Assembly (NCBI GenBank): GCA_934643535.1
Contig: CAKUCE010000187.1
Coordinates: 1 to 6,054, forward strand
Direction of reading: 5' to 3'
Origin: an uncultured Clostridia bacterium
GTDB taxonomy: Bacteria; Bacillota; Clostridia; Christensenellales; Aristaeellaceae
Length of the DNA stretch: 6,054 nucleotides
The position numbers and the translations under genes were made by a program. The notes beneath the pieces are model-generated. The model worked only from the letters and a program-made list of their open reading frames with translations. It ran no database searches and had not been told where the DNA came from. Shown in pieces: positions 1 through 6,033 of the stretch (the first letter of the stretch is position 1; every line of letters begins with the position of its first letter).

Positions 1-887
1 TGCTGTTCAAGCGCAAGCAGCTCCGGGAGGAGAAGCCGGGGCTGCTTTTCATCCAGTGAACGCAGCAGACTCTGCACGAGCCTGTCTATCGCGTATGCGG
101 TGCTGTGGTGCTGGGAATCGGAAAGAATGTCCAGATTCAGTGCGCTGAAAAGAAGGCGCTTTTTATCGGGGCTGAGTTCATCCTCGGGGCGGAAAGAGAA
201 GAATACAAGAAGGTCGATCAGCGGCCGGAAGGGCTCTATCAGATCATCGGCAAGGTTAAATGCATTCATTGAGCTTTCGTGGTGTACTCCGAAAACGGGC
301 AGCAGACCGTGTACCGCCAGGGAGCGGGCGATGCTGCCCCTGATGATGGCATAGCCGTAATTGAGCGCGGCATTGTATACGCAGTCGTTCCCGCGAGTGA
401 AGCCTTCCCCGAAGAGAACGGGGAAATAAAAGCGCGCCGCGGCAGCTTCCACGTTTCCGACGTCTCCCGAACGGACGCGCTCCGCCATTGCTTTTAGGGT
501 CTCGCAGTCATGCTCATTTCCGCAGTATTTCAGGCAGAGCGCCTGATTGGTGATCTTTGCCTTGACTATGGCCTGCCACATCCGCTTTTTCAGCGGTTCG
601 CCCGCCGCAAGCTGCTTTTCGATGACAGCGGCCTGACGGCTGTGCTGCATAAATGGGGTGAGAACTGTGCAGGGGATATGCTTTTCGTCGCAGCTAAAAA
701 CGCAACAGCCGCACTCTCCAAGAGCGGAGAGTGCGGCTGCTGTTATTGTTGTCTGACGGTTTTCGAGCAGCAGCGCAGAGATATCCTCAAGCGCGGCGCT
801 GTGCTCGGTATCGGTACGGATCACAAGCTGGCTGTTCTTCACGGAGATATGCGCAGGATTTTCGACAATAATGTTTCGAAATGCCAT
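1..887 (-). CDS. cas1: Cas1, type II CRISPR integrase (3' end cut by window edge)
   Basis: Cas1 is the integrase subunit of the Cas1-Cas2 complex that inserts new spacers into the CRISPR array. Reading the minus strand from an ATG at 887 gives 295 open codons that run off the left edge with no stop. The N-terminus (MAFRNIIVENPAHISVKNSQ) is the typical type II Cas1 opening. The segments FSCDEKHIP (64-72), YNAALNYGYAIIRGSIARSL (171-190), VHHESSMNAFNLADDLIEPF (201-220) and FRP are family hallmarks. E147, H203 and E218 align by spacing with the catalytic E149, H205 and E220 of Streptococcus pyogenes Cas1 (numbers from memory), so the enzyme looks intact. Type II Cas1 proteins are about 290-305 aa, so the stop should lie within a few codons of the edge. 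The Shine-Dalgarno AGAGAGG (894-900) sits inside the end of cas9, 6 nt before the ATG, and only 2 nt separate the genes, implying translational coupling. Oddity: five cysteines fall between residues 59 and 73, encoded partly by a DNA palindrome. Confidence 0.96.
   Translation of the reverse strand, partial: MAFRNIIVENPAHISVKNSQLVIRTDTEHSAALEDISALLLENRQTTITAAALSALGECGCCVFSCDEKHIPCTVLTPFMQHSRQAAVIEKQLAAGEPLKKRMWQAIVKAKITNQALCLKYCGNEHDCETLKAMAERVRSGDVGNVEAAAARFYFPVLFGEGFTRGNDCVYNAALNYGYAIIRGSIARSLAVHGLLPVFGVHHESSMNAFNLADDLIEPFRPLIDLLVFFSFRPEDELSPDKKRLLFSALNLDILSDSQHHSTAYAIDRLVQSLLRSLDEKQPRLLLPELLALEQ
706..739 (-). repeat. Perfect 14-bp inverted repeat inside cas1
   Basis: The arms 706-719 and 726-739 are perfectly complementary (14 bp, GC-rich) around a 6-nt loop (720-725). 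In cas1 they encode about residues 50-61 (AAALSALGECGC). On the cas1 coding strand the hairpin is followed, after TTGCG, by a run of five T (700-696). It therefore has the outline of an intrinsic terminator, but the T-run is short and offset by 5 nt. Whether it acts in RNA or is a coincidence of codon choice cannot be told from sequence alone. Confidence 0.7.
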
Positions 888-889
888 GT

Positions 890-3800
890 TCAACCTCTCT
901 TTTTATAAAACGGCTGTCTGGTTTCCTTCCCTACGGCGTGGTATGTACCGAGAACATCCACGGTGTATTTTTCTAAGTTCTCAAGAGTCTTTATGCCGAG
1001 GCCTTTCACTTTGTAGCTATTGTCGTGGTTGATCGCGGAAAAGCTTGCAGTGCTGATGTCTGCTCCCTTGAAGTACATAAGCTCTGACTTTGCGCAGTAT
1101 TCCGGCGGCAGGGTGCTGTCCGGCTGGGAAAGCTTCAGAGTGAGAGTCTTTCGGCTCGTCGCTTTGAACAGATCGTTCGGATAGAGCGAGAAAATGAAAT
1201 CTTTGTCATCCATTATTTTCCACTTGCTATAGGGCTTTGAGCCAACACAAGCTCTGTTCGGCAGCTCAGGCCTCAGCGTATCGGCAACGTAGATGGGGAC
1301 AAAGTAGTAGCCCTCTCCCTCGACGCGGAACACATCTACTCTCACCATGCTGTCGTTATCCGCCGCACCGCTGCCGCCAAGGATCGGGACGGACATTGTG
1401 CTCGGCTCGCATATCTTCACCTTGTTGACGACCGGGCCGGGCGTACCGTCACTCTTCGGCTTATGGAAAGGCTCGGTGAATGCCTTTTTCCCGTCTCCGC
1501 CGTGAGCGCTGAGCTGCCGCTTCAGCGCCTCATACAGCAGGCGGTCGCTCTGCGGCATATAGTAGTTCGAGATCTCGCCGTCCTTATCGAGCTTCAGTTC
1601 GGTAAGCGGCTTCTTGACAACGAGGAAGCCGTCATCAAGGGCGGCGGGGCTTTTGATCGTTTCCTTGTGCGCCGCGCCCGTGACCTTTCTCCTCGGCATG
1701 CGCGAGACAAACAGCGGCCGCAGCGGCACCTCAGGGTCGCCGTAAAGCGGCAGGTTCAGTTCGCGGAGATTTTTCATCGGGTTGCTTGTCAAGCGGCCTT
1801 CAAGCTCCTTGCGGAACTGCGGCCAAGGGTACGGGAAGCGCTCGATCACCTCGCCGGTCTCGGGGTCGACCTCAACGGTGCTGCTTTCGTGCCACCTGCT
1901 GTATCTGCTGACGCGCTGGATCAGACTGTCCGTCGTGCAGGCGATGACGAGCGCGTCGACTGCATGGTGGGTATCGCCGTTCGCGCGGAGCTTCCTGATA
2001 CCCCAGCGCTTGCGCAGGTACGACGTGACGGCTCCGTTTACCGCGGTAACTCTTTTCCTGCGCTTATCCGACGGCGCAAATTCCAGATTATCGTTCAGAT
2101 AATTCATGAGGAAGCTCGACATCGTCTTTGTATCCTGAAGGTTCCGCTCAATGAATCTGCTGCGGTCTGCGTCGCTTATCTCCTCTTTGAGCAGATTTCT
2201 GCGCTTCTTCTGATCCCTCACGGCTGTGTTGACCCATACGATGAAGTCATCGCGCCGTTTACCGCTCAGATATTGCAGCGGCAGGCGGTTGCTTTTTTCG
2301 CGGTTCTCCTTTGAGAGGACAAGCACCTTGTTTCTGCGGCTGTCGTCAAAGCTTATGCTGTAGGGTATGATGTGGTCGATTTCCGCATAGCCATCGTCGA
2401 ACAGGTTTTCAATCGGTATTGACTTCAGCGAATAGGCGCAGCGTCCGTCCTGTTCCTGCCAGAGAAGATATTTCAGCAGATCCTGCCCTGTGGGCTGAGT
2501 TTTGCCCAGCTCCCTTATCTGCTCCATAACGCGCTCGTTCTGCGAGGCGTTCGCGTCCATTTCCTTTTTGAGTCTGCCGCGTTCCTGGAAATCCTTTGCC
2601 ATTTCACGCGCAAGCTCGATGTTGACGAATGTGGGACTGCATCCACGCTCGCGGATGATCGCGTTGATGACCTTCACCGTCTGCGATACCGCGCGGCGAA
2701 CGACCGGGCTCGTTATCGGTTCCATGTCATCAGACGTGATGTGCAGGAGCCGCGACCTTTTTTCACCGTCGTGAGCCTTGAAGTTGTACCCCGCCGCGGC
2801 GCATGCGTCGTTATACTTCATGCCCTGCTCAAGATAAGGGATAAGCTTGTCACATGCCTTTACGGAGAGATGGCCGAACTTTGAGAAGCTGCCTATGGAG
2901 AGCGCTATATTCAGATCATCCTCTGTCAGCCCGGCATTTTCGAGCCCCGTGCGTATCGACTTTTCCGTTTTATATGCTGTCAGCGCGTAAGCGATTGCAT
3001 TGCGCTTTTCGCGGCTCATGCCGTTTATATAGCCCTTGGAGAGTTTGTCAAAAGCGCGGCGCAGCTCGTGATATGCTCTCAGGAAGCTGAATTTCTGCTT
3101 GCGCTCCGATGCTTCCTGCGTTTCGTCCGCGCGGTAATACACAAGGTTGAAGGTCTGTGACGGCGAGAGCTCAAGCGCTTTGCGCAGTTTGGCAAAATCC
3201 AAAGCTTCGGTCTTGTGCGCAAGCTCAACGATCAGCGCCCGCTGCGCGTTGTCGAGCGGGACAGACGCTCCGCCTTCCACTATACGGATATTATTTATCC
3301 GCGTCAGCAGATTGAAGTATTCAAACGAATAACTGGCCTTTGCCGCCCGCAGCTCGTCAGGCTCGAGCGTGCATTTACCTATCATCTTTTCGATCTGATT
3401 GCCGCCGTATGGACTGTCACCGCCGGGACCTTCGTCAAAGGAGCGCTGACTCAGAAGAATGCTGAGATACTCTCCCTCTGTTTCCTCCGAGGCAAAGGAC
3501 ATGCCAAATGACCGCTGCGCGGCAAAGATCATCTTTGCTTCTGCTTCGACCATGCCGCGGCTGACTGTTGAAATATAGCTGTTTCCCTTGTTGCGCTTAT
3601 GCTCTGAGTATTCCTCCGATTTCATGAACATTTCAGCAGCGGTGCGGTAACCGTTTTCACGCATCCGCTCAGCATTTTTGCTCACCGCGGATAAAAGCTC
3701 CCCGTCCTCTTTTGACGCTTCGGCTTTGCGGTTTGAACGGAAGCCTCTGCGCTGGGAAAGGTGTATCAGTATCCGCGCAAATTCCTCCGCCGTTACGCTT

Positions 3801-4132
3801 TGATCCAGGGCACGGACGCGCAGCGCGTATATATCCTCGAGCTGCCCGTCAAAAAGAGTGTCAAGGCTGCCCTGCGTCAGAATACCGCGCCTGACGAGCA
3901 TGGCACGTATACGCTCGTTCCGGTGCCTGTGACGGCGCAGCCTGCGGCGCATGCTGCGCGCCTCCCGTCTTGGCAGCGCAAGGGAGGCGCCGTCTTTGGG
4001 GTTCTCGGCAGCATCGAATATGCGTGACCCCATATTTATTATTCCGTAGGGCAATTCATTGTTATCAAGCGCGACTACAGCCCAGCCGACAGATGCTATG
4101 CCTATGTCAAGACCGATCCCGTATGAAAGCAT
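890..4132 (-). CDS. cas9: Cas9, compact type II-C-like RNA-guided endonuclease
   Basis: Cas9 is the single effector of type II CRISPR systems: guided by crRNA:tracrRNA, it cuts both strands of invading DNA. The protein is 1080 aa, in the compact II-C range. Domains in order: RuvC-I (GLDIGIASVGW, D9); arginine-rich bridge helix (about 55-80); recognition lobe including ILIHLSQRRGFRSNRK (121-136) to about 480; RuvC-II (VNIELAREM, E506); HNH with DGRCAYS (562-568), EIDHIIPYS and a conserved SKENREKSN (D586, H587, N601, N610); RuvC-III (HHAVDA, H723 and D726); and a divergent C-terminal WED/PAM-interacting region (about 780-1080). The residues matching SpCas9 D10, E762, D839, H840, N863, H983 and D986 are all present, so an active nuclease is expected. 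The start is well supported: AGGAGG at 4140-4145, 7 nt before the ATG, and RuvC-I begins at residue 5. cas1 follows after 2 nt and the tracrRNA lies just upstream on the same strand. Subtype II-C is inferred from size and layout. The PAM cannot be read from sequence alone. Confidence 0.98.
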   Translation of the reverse strand: MLSYGIGLDIGIASVGWAVVALDNNELPYGIINMGSRIFDAAENPKDGASLALPRREARSMRRRLRRHRHRNERIRAMLVRRGILTQGSLDTLFDGQLEDIYALRVRALDQSVTAEEFARILIHLSQRRGFRSNRKAEASKEDGELLSAVSKNAERMRENGYRTAAEMFMKSEEYSEHKRNKGNSYISTVSRGMVEAEAKMIFAAQRSFGMSFASEETEGEYLSILLSQRSFDEGPGGDSPYGGNQIEKMIGKCTLEPDELRAAKASYSFEYFNLLTRINNIRIVEGGASVPLDNAQRALIVELAHKTEALDFAKLRKALELSPSQTFNLVYYRADETQEASERKQKFSFLRAYHELRRAFDKLSKGYINGMSREKRNAIAYALTAYKTEKSIRTGLENAGLTEDDLNIALSIGSFSKFGHLSVKACDKLIPYLEQGMKYNDACAAAGYNFKAHDGEKRSRLLHITSDDMEPITSPVVRRAVSQTVKVINAIIRERGCSPTFVNIELAREMAKDFQERGRLKKEMDANASQNERVMEQIRELGKTQPTGQDLLKYLLWQEQDGRCAYSLKSIPIENLFDDGYAEIDHIIPYSISFDDSRRNKVLVLSKENREKSNRLPLQYLSGKRRDDFIVWVNTAVRDQKKRRNLLKEEISDADRSRFIERNLQDTKTMSSFLMNYLNDNLEFAPSDKRRKRVTAVNGAVTSYLRKRWGIRKLRANGDTHHAVDALVIACTTDSLIQRVSRYSRWHESSTVEVDPETGEVIERFPYPWPQFRKELEGRLTSNPMKNLRELNLPLYGDPEVPLRPLFVSRMPRRKVTGAAHKETIKSPAALDDGFLVVKKPLTELKLDKDGEISNYYMPQSDRLLYEALKRQLSAHGGDGKKAFTEPFHKPKSDGTPGPVVNKVKICEPSTMSVPILGGSGAADNDSMVRVDVFRVEGEGYYFVPIYVADTLRPELPNRACVGSKPYSKWKIMDDKDFIFSLYPNDLFKATSRKTLTLKLSQPDSTLPPEYCAKSELMYFKGADISTASFSAINHDNSYKVKGLGIKTLENLEKYTVDVLGTYHAVGKETRQPFYKKRG

Positions 4133-4139
4133 TGCGGAG

Positions 4140-4145
4140 CCTCCT
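4140..4145 (-). promoter_or_regulatory. Ribosome binding site of cas9
   Basis: The minus strand reads AGGAGG here, a full consensus Shine-Dalgarno, followed by a 7-nt spacer to the ATG at 4132. It fixes the cas9 start codon. The leader between the tracrRNA terminator and this site is A/T-rich and only about 25 nt long. Confidence 0.9.
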
Positions 4146-4168
4146 ATTTTATTTGTATTTTTCTATAT

Positions 4169-4201
4169 AAAAAGATGACGCCCCGCAGAAACGGGGCGTC
4201 A
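4169..4201 (-). terminator. Intrinsic terminator of the tracrRNA
   Basis: On the minus strand TGACGCCCCG (4201-4192) pairs perfectly with CGGGGCGTCA (4185-4176) around a 6-nt loop, a 10-bp GC-rich stem. TC and then five T follow (4173-4169). The T-run exists only in this direction, which supports minus-strand transcription. The stem also forms the 3' hairpin of the mature tracrRNA. Confidence 0.93.
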
Positions 4202-4224
4202 GAGCTCTGCGGTACTAAGACCTT

Positions 4225-4260
4225 ATCATAGTAACCTGCGCAGTTCTTGGTATGGTAAAT
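4225..4260 (-). other. Anti-repeat segment of tracrRNA (predicts the CRISPR repeat)
   Basis: This 36-nt stretch, the usual length of a type II repeat, is the probable anti-repeat. Read on the plus strand it approximates the missing CRISPR repeat: it begins ATCATAGTAACC, continues with CTGCGCAG (an 8-bp palindrome) and ends TTCTTGGTATGGTAAAT. By analogy with the Geobacillus system the true repeat probably starts GTCATAGT, has a bulge near bases 9-11 and then CCTGCGCAG followed by TTCTTGGTATGGTA. The exact bulge and 3' end are inferred. Confidence 0.75.
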
Positions 4261-4269
4261 ACCACCTTT

Positions 4270-4298
4270 ATTATAATGTGACGAAAAGAAAAAGTCAA
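4270..4298 (-). promoter_or_regulatory. Sigma70-type promoter of the tracrRNA
   Basis: The minus strand shows -35 TTGACT (4298-4293), a 17-bp spacer and -10 TATAAT (4275-4270), which is one base from consensus overall. Transcription should begin at about 4263. It is the strongest promoter match in the region. It may also supply cas9 and cas1 by read-through of the terminator, since no comparable promoter is seen between the terminator and cas9. Confidence 0.9.
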
Positions 4299-4359
4299 TG
4301 CTGTTTTTGCAGATATCTGTCGTTTGTGGGAAACATAGTCTGTCCATCCCAATTACCAC

Positions 4360-4388
4360 TTGCCTTAAAAACGGCTTTATGGTATGCT
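4360..4388 (+). promoter_or_regulatory. Probable promoter of the FAD-linked oxidase gene
   Basis: TTGCCT (4360-4365) and TATGCT (4383-4388) are separated by exactly 17 bp, two recognisable sigma70 hexamers with four of six consensus bases each. A start near 4395 would leave a leader of about 88 nt. It diverges from the tracrRNA promoter, with about 60 bp between the two -35 boxes and no obvious operator between them. Confidence 0.6.
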
Positions 4389-4429
4389 GACAGGCAGTGA
4401 ATGGTGCATGAATAACAGTACAGACCGCG

Positions 4430-4444
4430 TCCCGGGCGCCGGGA
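4430..4444 (+). promoter_or_regulatory. Short GC-rich hairpin in the oxidase leader
   Basis: TCCCGG (4430-4435) pairs with CCGGGA (4439-4444) around the loop GCG. It lies in the predicted 5' leader, about 24 nt before the Shine-Dalgarno. No T-run follows, so it is not a terminator. It may only stabilise the mRNA. No known riboswitch consensus was recognised around it. Confidence 0.35.
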
Positions 4445-4468
4445 TTTGCGTAAGGATAAAAATACTTT

Positions 4469-4474
4469 AAGGAG
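4469..4474 (+). promoter_or_regulatory. Ribosome binding site of the oxidase gene
   Basis: AAGGAG lies 8 nt before the ATG at 4483, in an A-rich context. It is a strong Shine-Dalgarno that decides this start. Confidence 0.9.
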
Positions 4475-4482
4475 ATAAAAGC

Positions 4483-5919
4483 ATGGCGAAATACAACAAG
4501 ATCACCGCTGAGCTCGCCGAAAAGCTCAAGGCGATAGTCGGTGAGGACAGATTCTATTTTGACGGCAGCATCCCCGAGGACTACTGCCACGATGAAATGC
4601 CCATCTACGGCAAGCGCTTCCCCGAAGCGGTATGCGAGGTGGAGAGCACCGAAGAGGTCGCGGCGATCATGAAGCTCTGCAATGAGAACCTCATCCCCGT
4701 TACCCCGCGCGGCGCGGGCACCGGCCTTGTCGGCGGCGCGGTCGCACTGAACGGCGGCGTAATTATCTGCACGGCGCGCATGAACAAGATCCTCGGCTAC
4801 GATATGAAGAACCTCTGCGTTCATACTCAGGTCGGCGTAAGGCTCTGCGATCTCGCGGCGGATGCTCAGGCTCACGGCCTGTTCTATCCTCCCGATCCCG
4901 GCGAGAAGACCGCAACGGTCGGCGGCAACGTCAGCACCAACGCCGGCGGCATGCGCGCCGTCAAGTACGGCGTCACGCGCGACTATGTCATGGCGATGAC
5001 CGTCGTCCTCCCGAGCGGCGAGATCATGAAGCTCGGCAAGACCGTCTGCAAGACCAGCTCCGGCTACAGCCTGCTGCACCTGATCTGCGGCTCCGAGGGT
5101 ACTCTCGGCATCATCACAGAGCTTACGCTCAAGCTCATCCCCGCACCCGCCTGCGATGTGTCCCTGATCCTGCCCTTTACCGAGCTTGCCGTCGCGATTG
5201 CATCCGTGCCCTCGATAAAGCTTGCGAATCTCGACCCGCAGTCCATTGAGTTCATGGACGCGGACATCGTCAAAAGCTCTGCCGCGTTCACCGGCAACGC
5301 CATCTTCCCCACCGAGGTGGGCGGCAAGGCCGTCGGCGCTTGCATCCTTGTCACGCTCGTCGGCAACAGCGATGATGAGCTTTACCTCAAGATGGAAAAG
5401 CTCGGCGAGGTCGCCGAGAAGGTCGGCGCGATGGACGTTCTTGTTGTTGATACCCCGTCGCTTAAGAAGGAAGTATGGGCGGCGCGCAGTTCGTTCCTGA
5501 CCGCGATCGAGGCCGACACCAAGCTTCTTGACGAGATGGACGTCGTTGTCCCTGTCGACAGGATCGCGGAGTTTCTCGTCTATGTCCGCGAAGTCGGCGC
5601 GGAGCAGGGGATAAAGATCCGCAACTTCGGCCACGCCGGCGACGGCAACCTGCATATCTACTGCTGCTCCAACACCATGACGCGGGAAGAGTTCATTCCC
5701 AAGGTCAAGGTCATCATGGACAAGTGCTATGCCAAGTGCACTGAGTTTGAAGGTCAGGTCTCCGGCGAGCACGCCATCGGCCACGCAAAGAAGGAGTACC
5801 TCAAGGAATCCGTCGGCGATGTCGCCTTCGGTCTCATGGCTCAGATCAAGAAGGTCTTCGACCCGAACATGATCCTCAATGTCGGCAAGGTCTGCACCTA
5901 TACCGACGATGGCGAATAA
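4483..5919 (+). CDS. FAD-linked oxidase, GlcD / D-lactate dehydrogenase family
   Basis: This 478-aa flavoprotein belongs to the family that oxidises D-2-hydroxy acids (D-lactate, glycolate, D-2-hydroxyglutarate) to 2-oxo acids. The N-terminal FAD-binding (PCMH/FAD_binding_4) domain shows the pyrophosphate loop VTPRGAGTGLVGGAV (73-87), YPPDPGEKTATVGGNVSTNA (135-154) and GSEGTLGIIT (203-212). The C-terminal FAD-oxidase domain shows FGHAGDGNLHI (382-392) and SGEHAIG (427-433). H384, H391 and E429 match by spacing the metal ligands of human D-2-hydroxyglutarate dehydrogenase, and H430 is the adjacent conserved histidine. No signal peptide or membrane segment is seen, so it should be cytoplasmic. 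The length is normal, with no added Fe-S domain. In anaerobic Clostridia close relatives act as LctD with electron-transferring flavoprotein partners, or as GlcD. No etfA/etfB or lactate permease is visible here, so the substrate remains open. It is monocistronic, with its own promoter and terminator, and diverges from the CRISPR operon. Codons end mostly in G or C, more strongly than in cas9. Confidence 0.93.
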   Translation: MAKYNKITAELAEKLKAIVGEDRFYFDGSIPEDYCHDEMPIYGKRFPEAVCEVESTEEVAAIMKLCNENLIPVTPRGAGTGLVGGAVALNGGVIICTARMNKILGYDMKNLCVHTQVGVRLCDLAADAQAHGLFYPPDPGEKTATVGGNVSTNAGGMRAVKYGVTRDYVMAMTVVLPSGEIMKLGKTVCKTSSGYSLLHLICGSEGTLGIITELTLKLIPAPACDVSLILPFTELAVAIASVPSIKLANLDPQSIEFMDADIVKSSAAFTGNAIFPTEVGGKAVGACILVTLVGNSDDELYLKMEKLGEVAEKVGAMDVLVVDTPSLKKEVWAARSSFLTAIEADTKLLDEMDVVVPVDRIAEFLVYVREVGAEQGIKIRNFGHAGDGNLHIYCCSNTMTREEFIPKVKVIMDKCYAKCTEFEGQVSGEHAIGHAKKEYLKESVGDVAFGLMAQIKKVFDPNMILNVGKVCTYTDDGE

Positions 5920-5936
5920 GCAGACGATCAGTATAT

Positions 5937-5975
5937 AAAAAGATATCCCGCACCGCCGGTGCGGGATATCTTTTT
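5937..5975 (+). terminator. Strong intrinsic terminator after the oxidase gene (possibly bidirectional)
   Basis: Eighteen bases (5937-5954) pair perfectly with 5958-5975 around the 3-nt loop GCC. The stem has a GC-rich head, an AGATATC middle and a foot of five A opposite five T. The T-run follows on the plus strand, 17 nt after the oxidase stop. Because the foot is symmetric, the same hairpin ends in T on the minus strand too and could stop transcription arriving from the right. Confidence 0.9.
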
Positions 5976-5987
5976 CGAGGTTGTAAA

Positions 5988-6033
5988 CTAAAAGTTGGGG
6001 TACCCGGGTAAACCTGGGCACTCCAACTTTTAG
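5988..6033. repeat. Long imperfect palindrome near the right edge
   Basis: CTAAAAGTTGG (5988-5998) and CCAACTTTTAG (6023-6033) are perfect 11-bp inverted arms. The interior continues to pair: seven more positions with one mismatch and one G-T pair, then GGG against CCT with one G-T, closing on a TAAA loop. Almost all 46 bases can therefore form one hairpin. It begins 12 bp after the terminator at 5937-5975 and lies outside any recognised gene. It could be a second, bidirectional terminator, a dispersed palindromic repeat unit or a structured RNA. Nothing here decides between them. The remaining 21 bases to the edge hold no gene that can be supported. Confidence 0.65.

Larger units (their letters stand above)
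4169..4263 (-). ncRNA. tracrRNA of the type II CRISPR system
   Basis: tracrRNA pairs with the CRISPR repeat in pre-crRNA and binds Cas9. The transcript is predicted to begin near 4263, about 7 nt after a consensus -10, and to end in the T-run near 4169, giving about 95 nt. The first part (4260-4225 on the minus strand) is a probable 36-nt anti-repeat. Its core GGTTACTATGATAAGG (4236-4221) is, from memory, the same as in the Geobacillus Cas9 guide scaffold: ACTATGAT pairs with the first bases of the repeat and AAGG opens the nexus. The 3' part is short: a small nexus hairpin (GGT/ACC around CTTAGT, 4223-4212), a CAGAGCTCTG palindrome (4209-4200), and the terminator hairpin. The 5' end can also fold on itself (GGTAT/ATACC, 4263-4249). 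No other copy of the repeat is visible in the window, so identity rests on promoter, anti-repeat core, terminator and position next to cas9. Exact ends are predictions. Confidence 0.9.

Noticed and set aside
510..908. A 132-codon plus-strand open frame, plus two shorter ones at 100-354 and 279-497
   Set aside because: All are antisense to cas1, whose catalytic and family motifs read cleanly on the minus strand.
1463..2314. A 283-codon open frame on the plus strand inside cas9
   Set aside because: It is fully antisense to the HNH, RuvC-III and following cas9 sequence, has no ribosome binding site or family resemblance, and cas9 is clearly the coding strand.
4034..4330. Possible CRISPR repeat-spacer unit at the tracrRNA anti-repeat
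   Set aside because: The repeat-like sequence occurs only once, has a promoter and terminator around it, and contains the tracrRNA nexus core, so it is an anti-repeat and not an array.
5999..6010. GGTACCCGGG resembling a KpnI-SmaI cloning-vector polylinker
   Set aside because: The match stops after ten bases (no BamHI/XbaI sites follow) and the bases form part of the palindrome, so vector contamination is unlikely.
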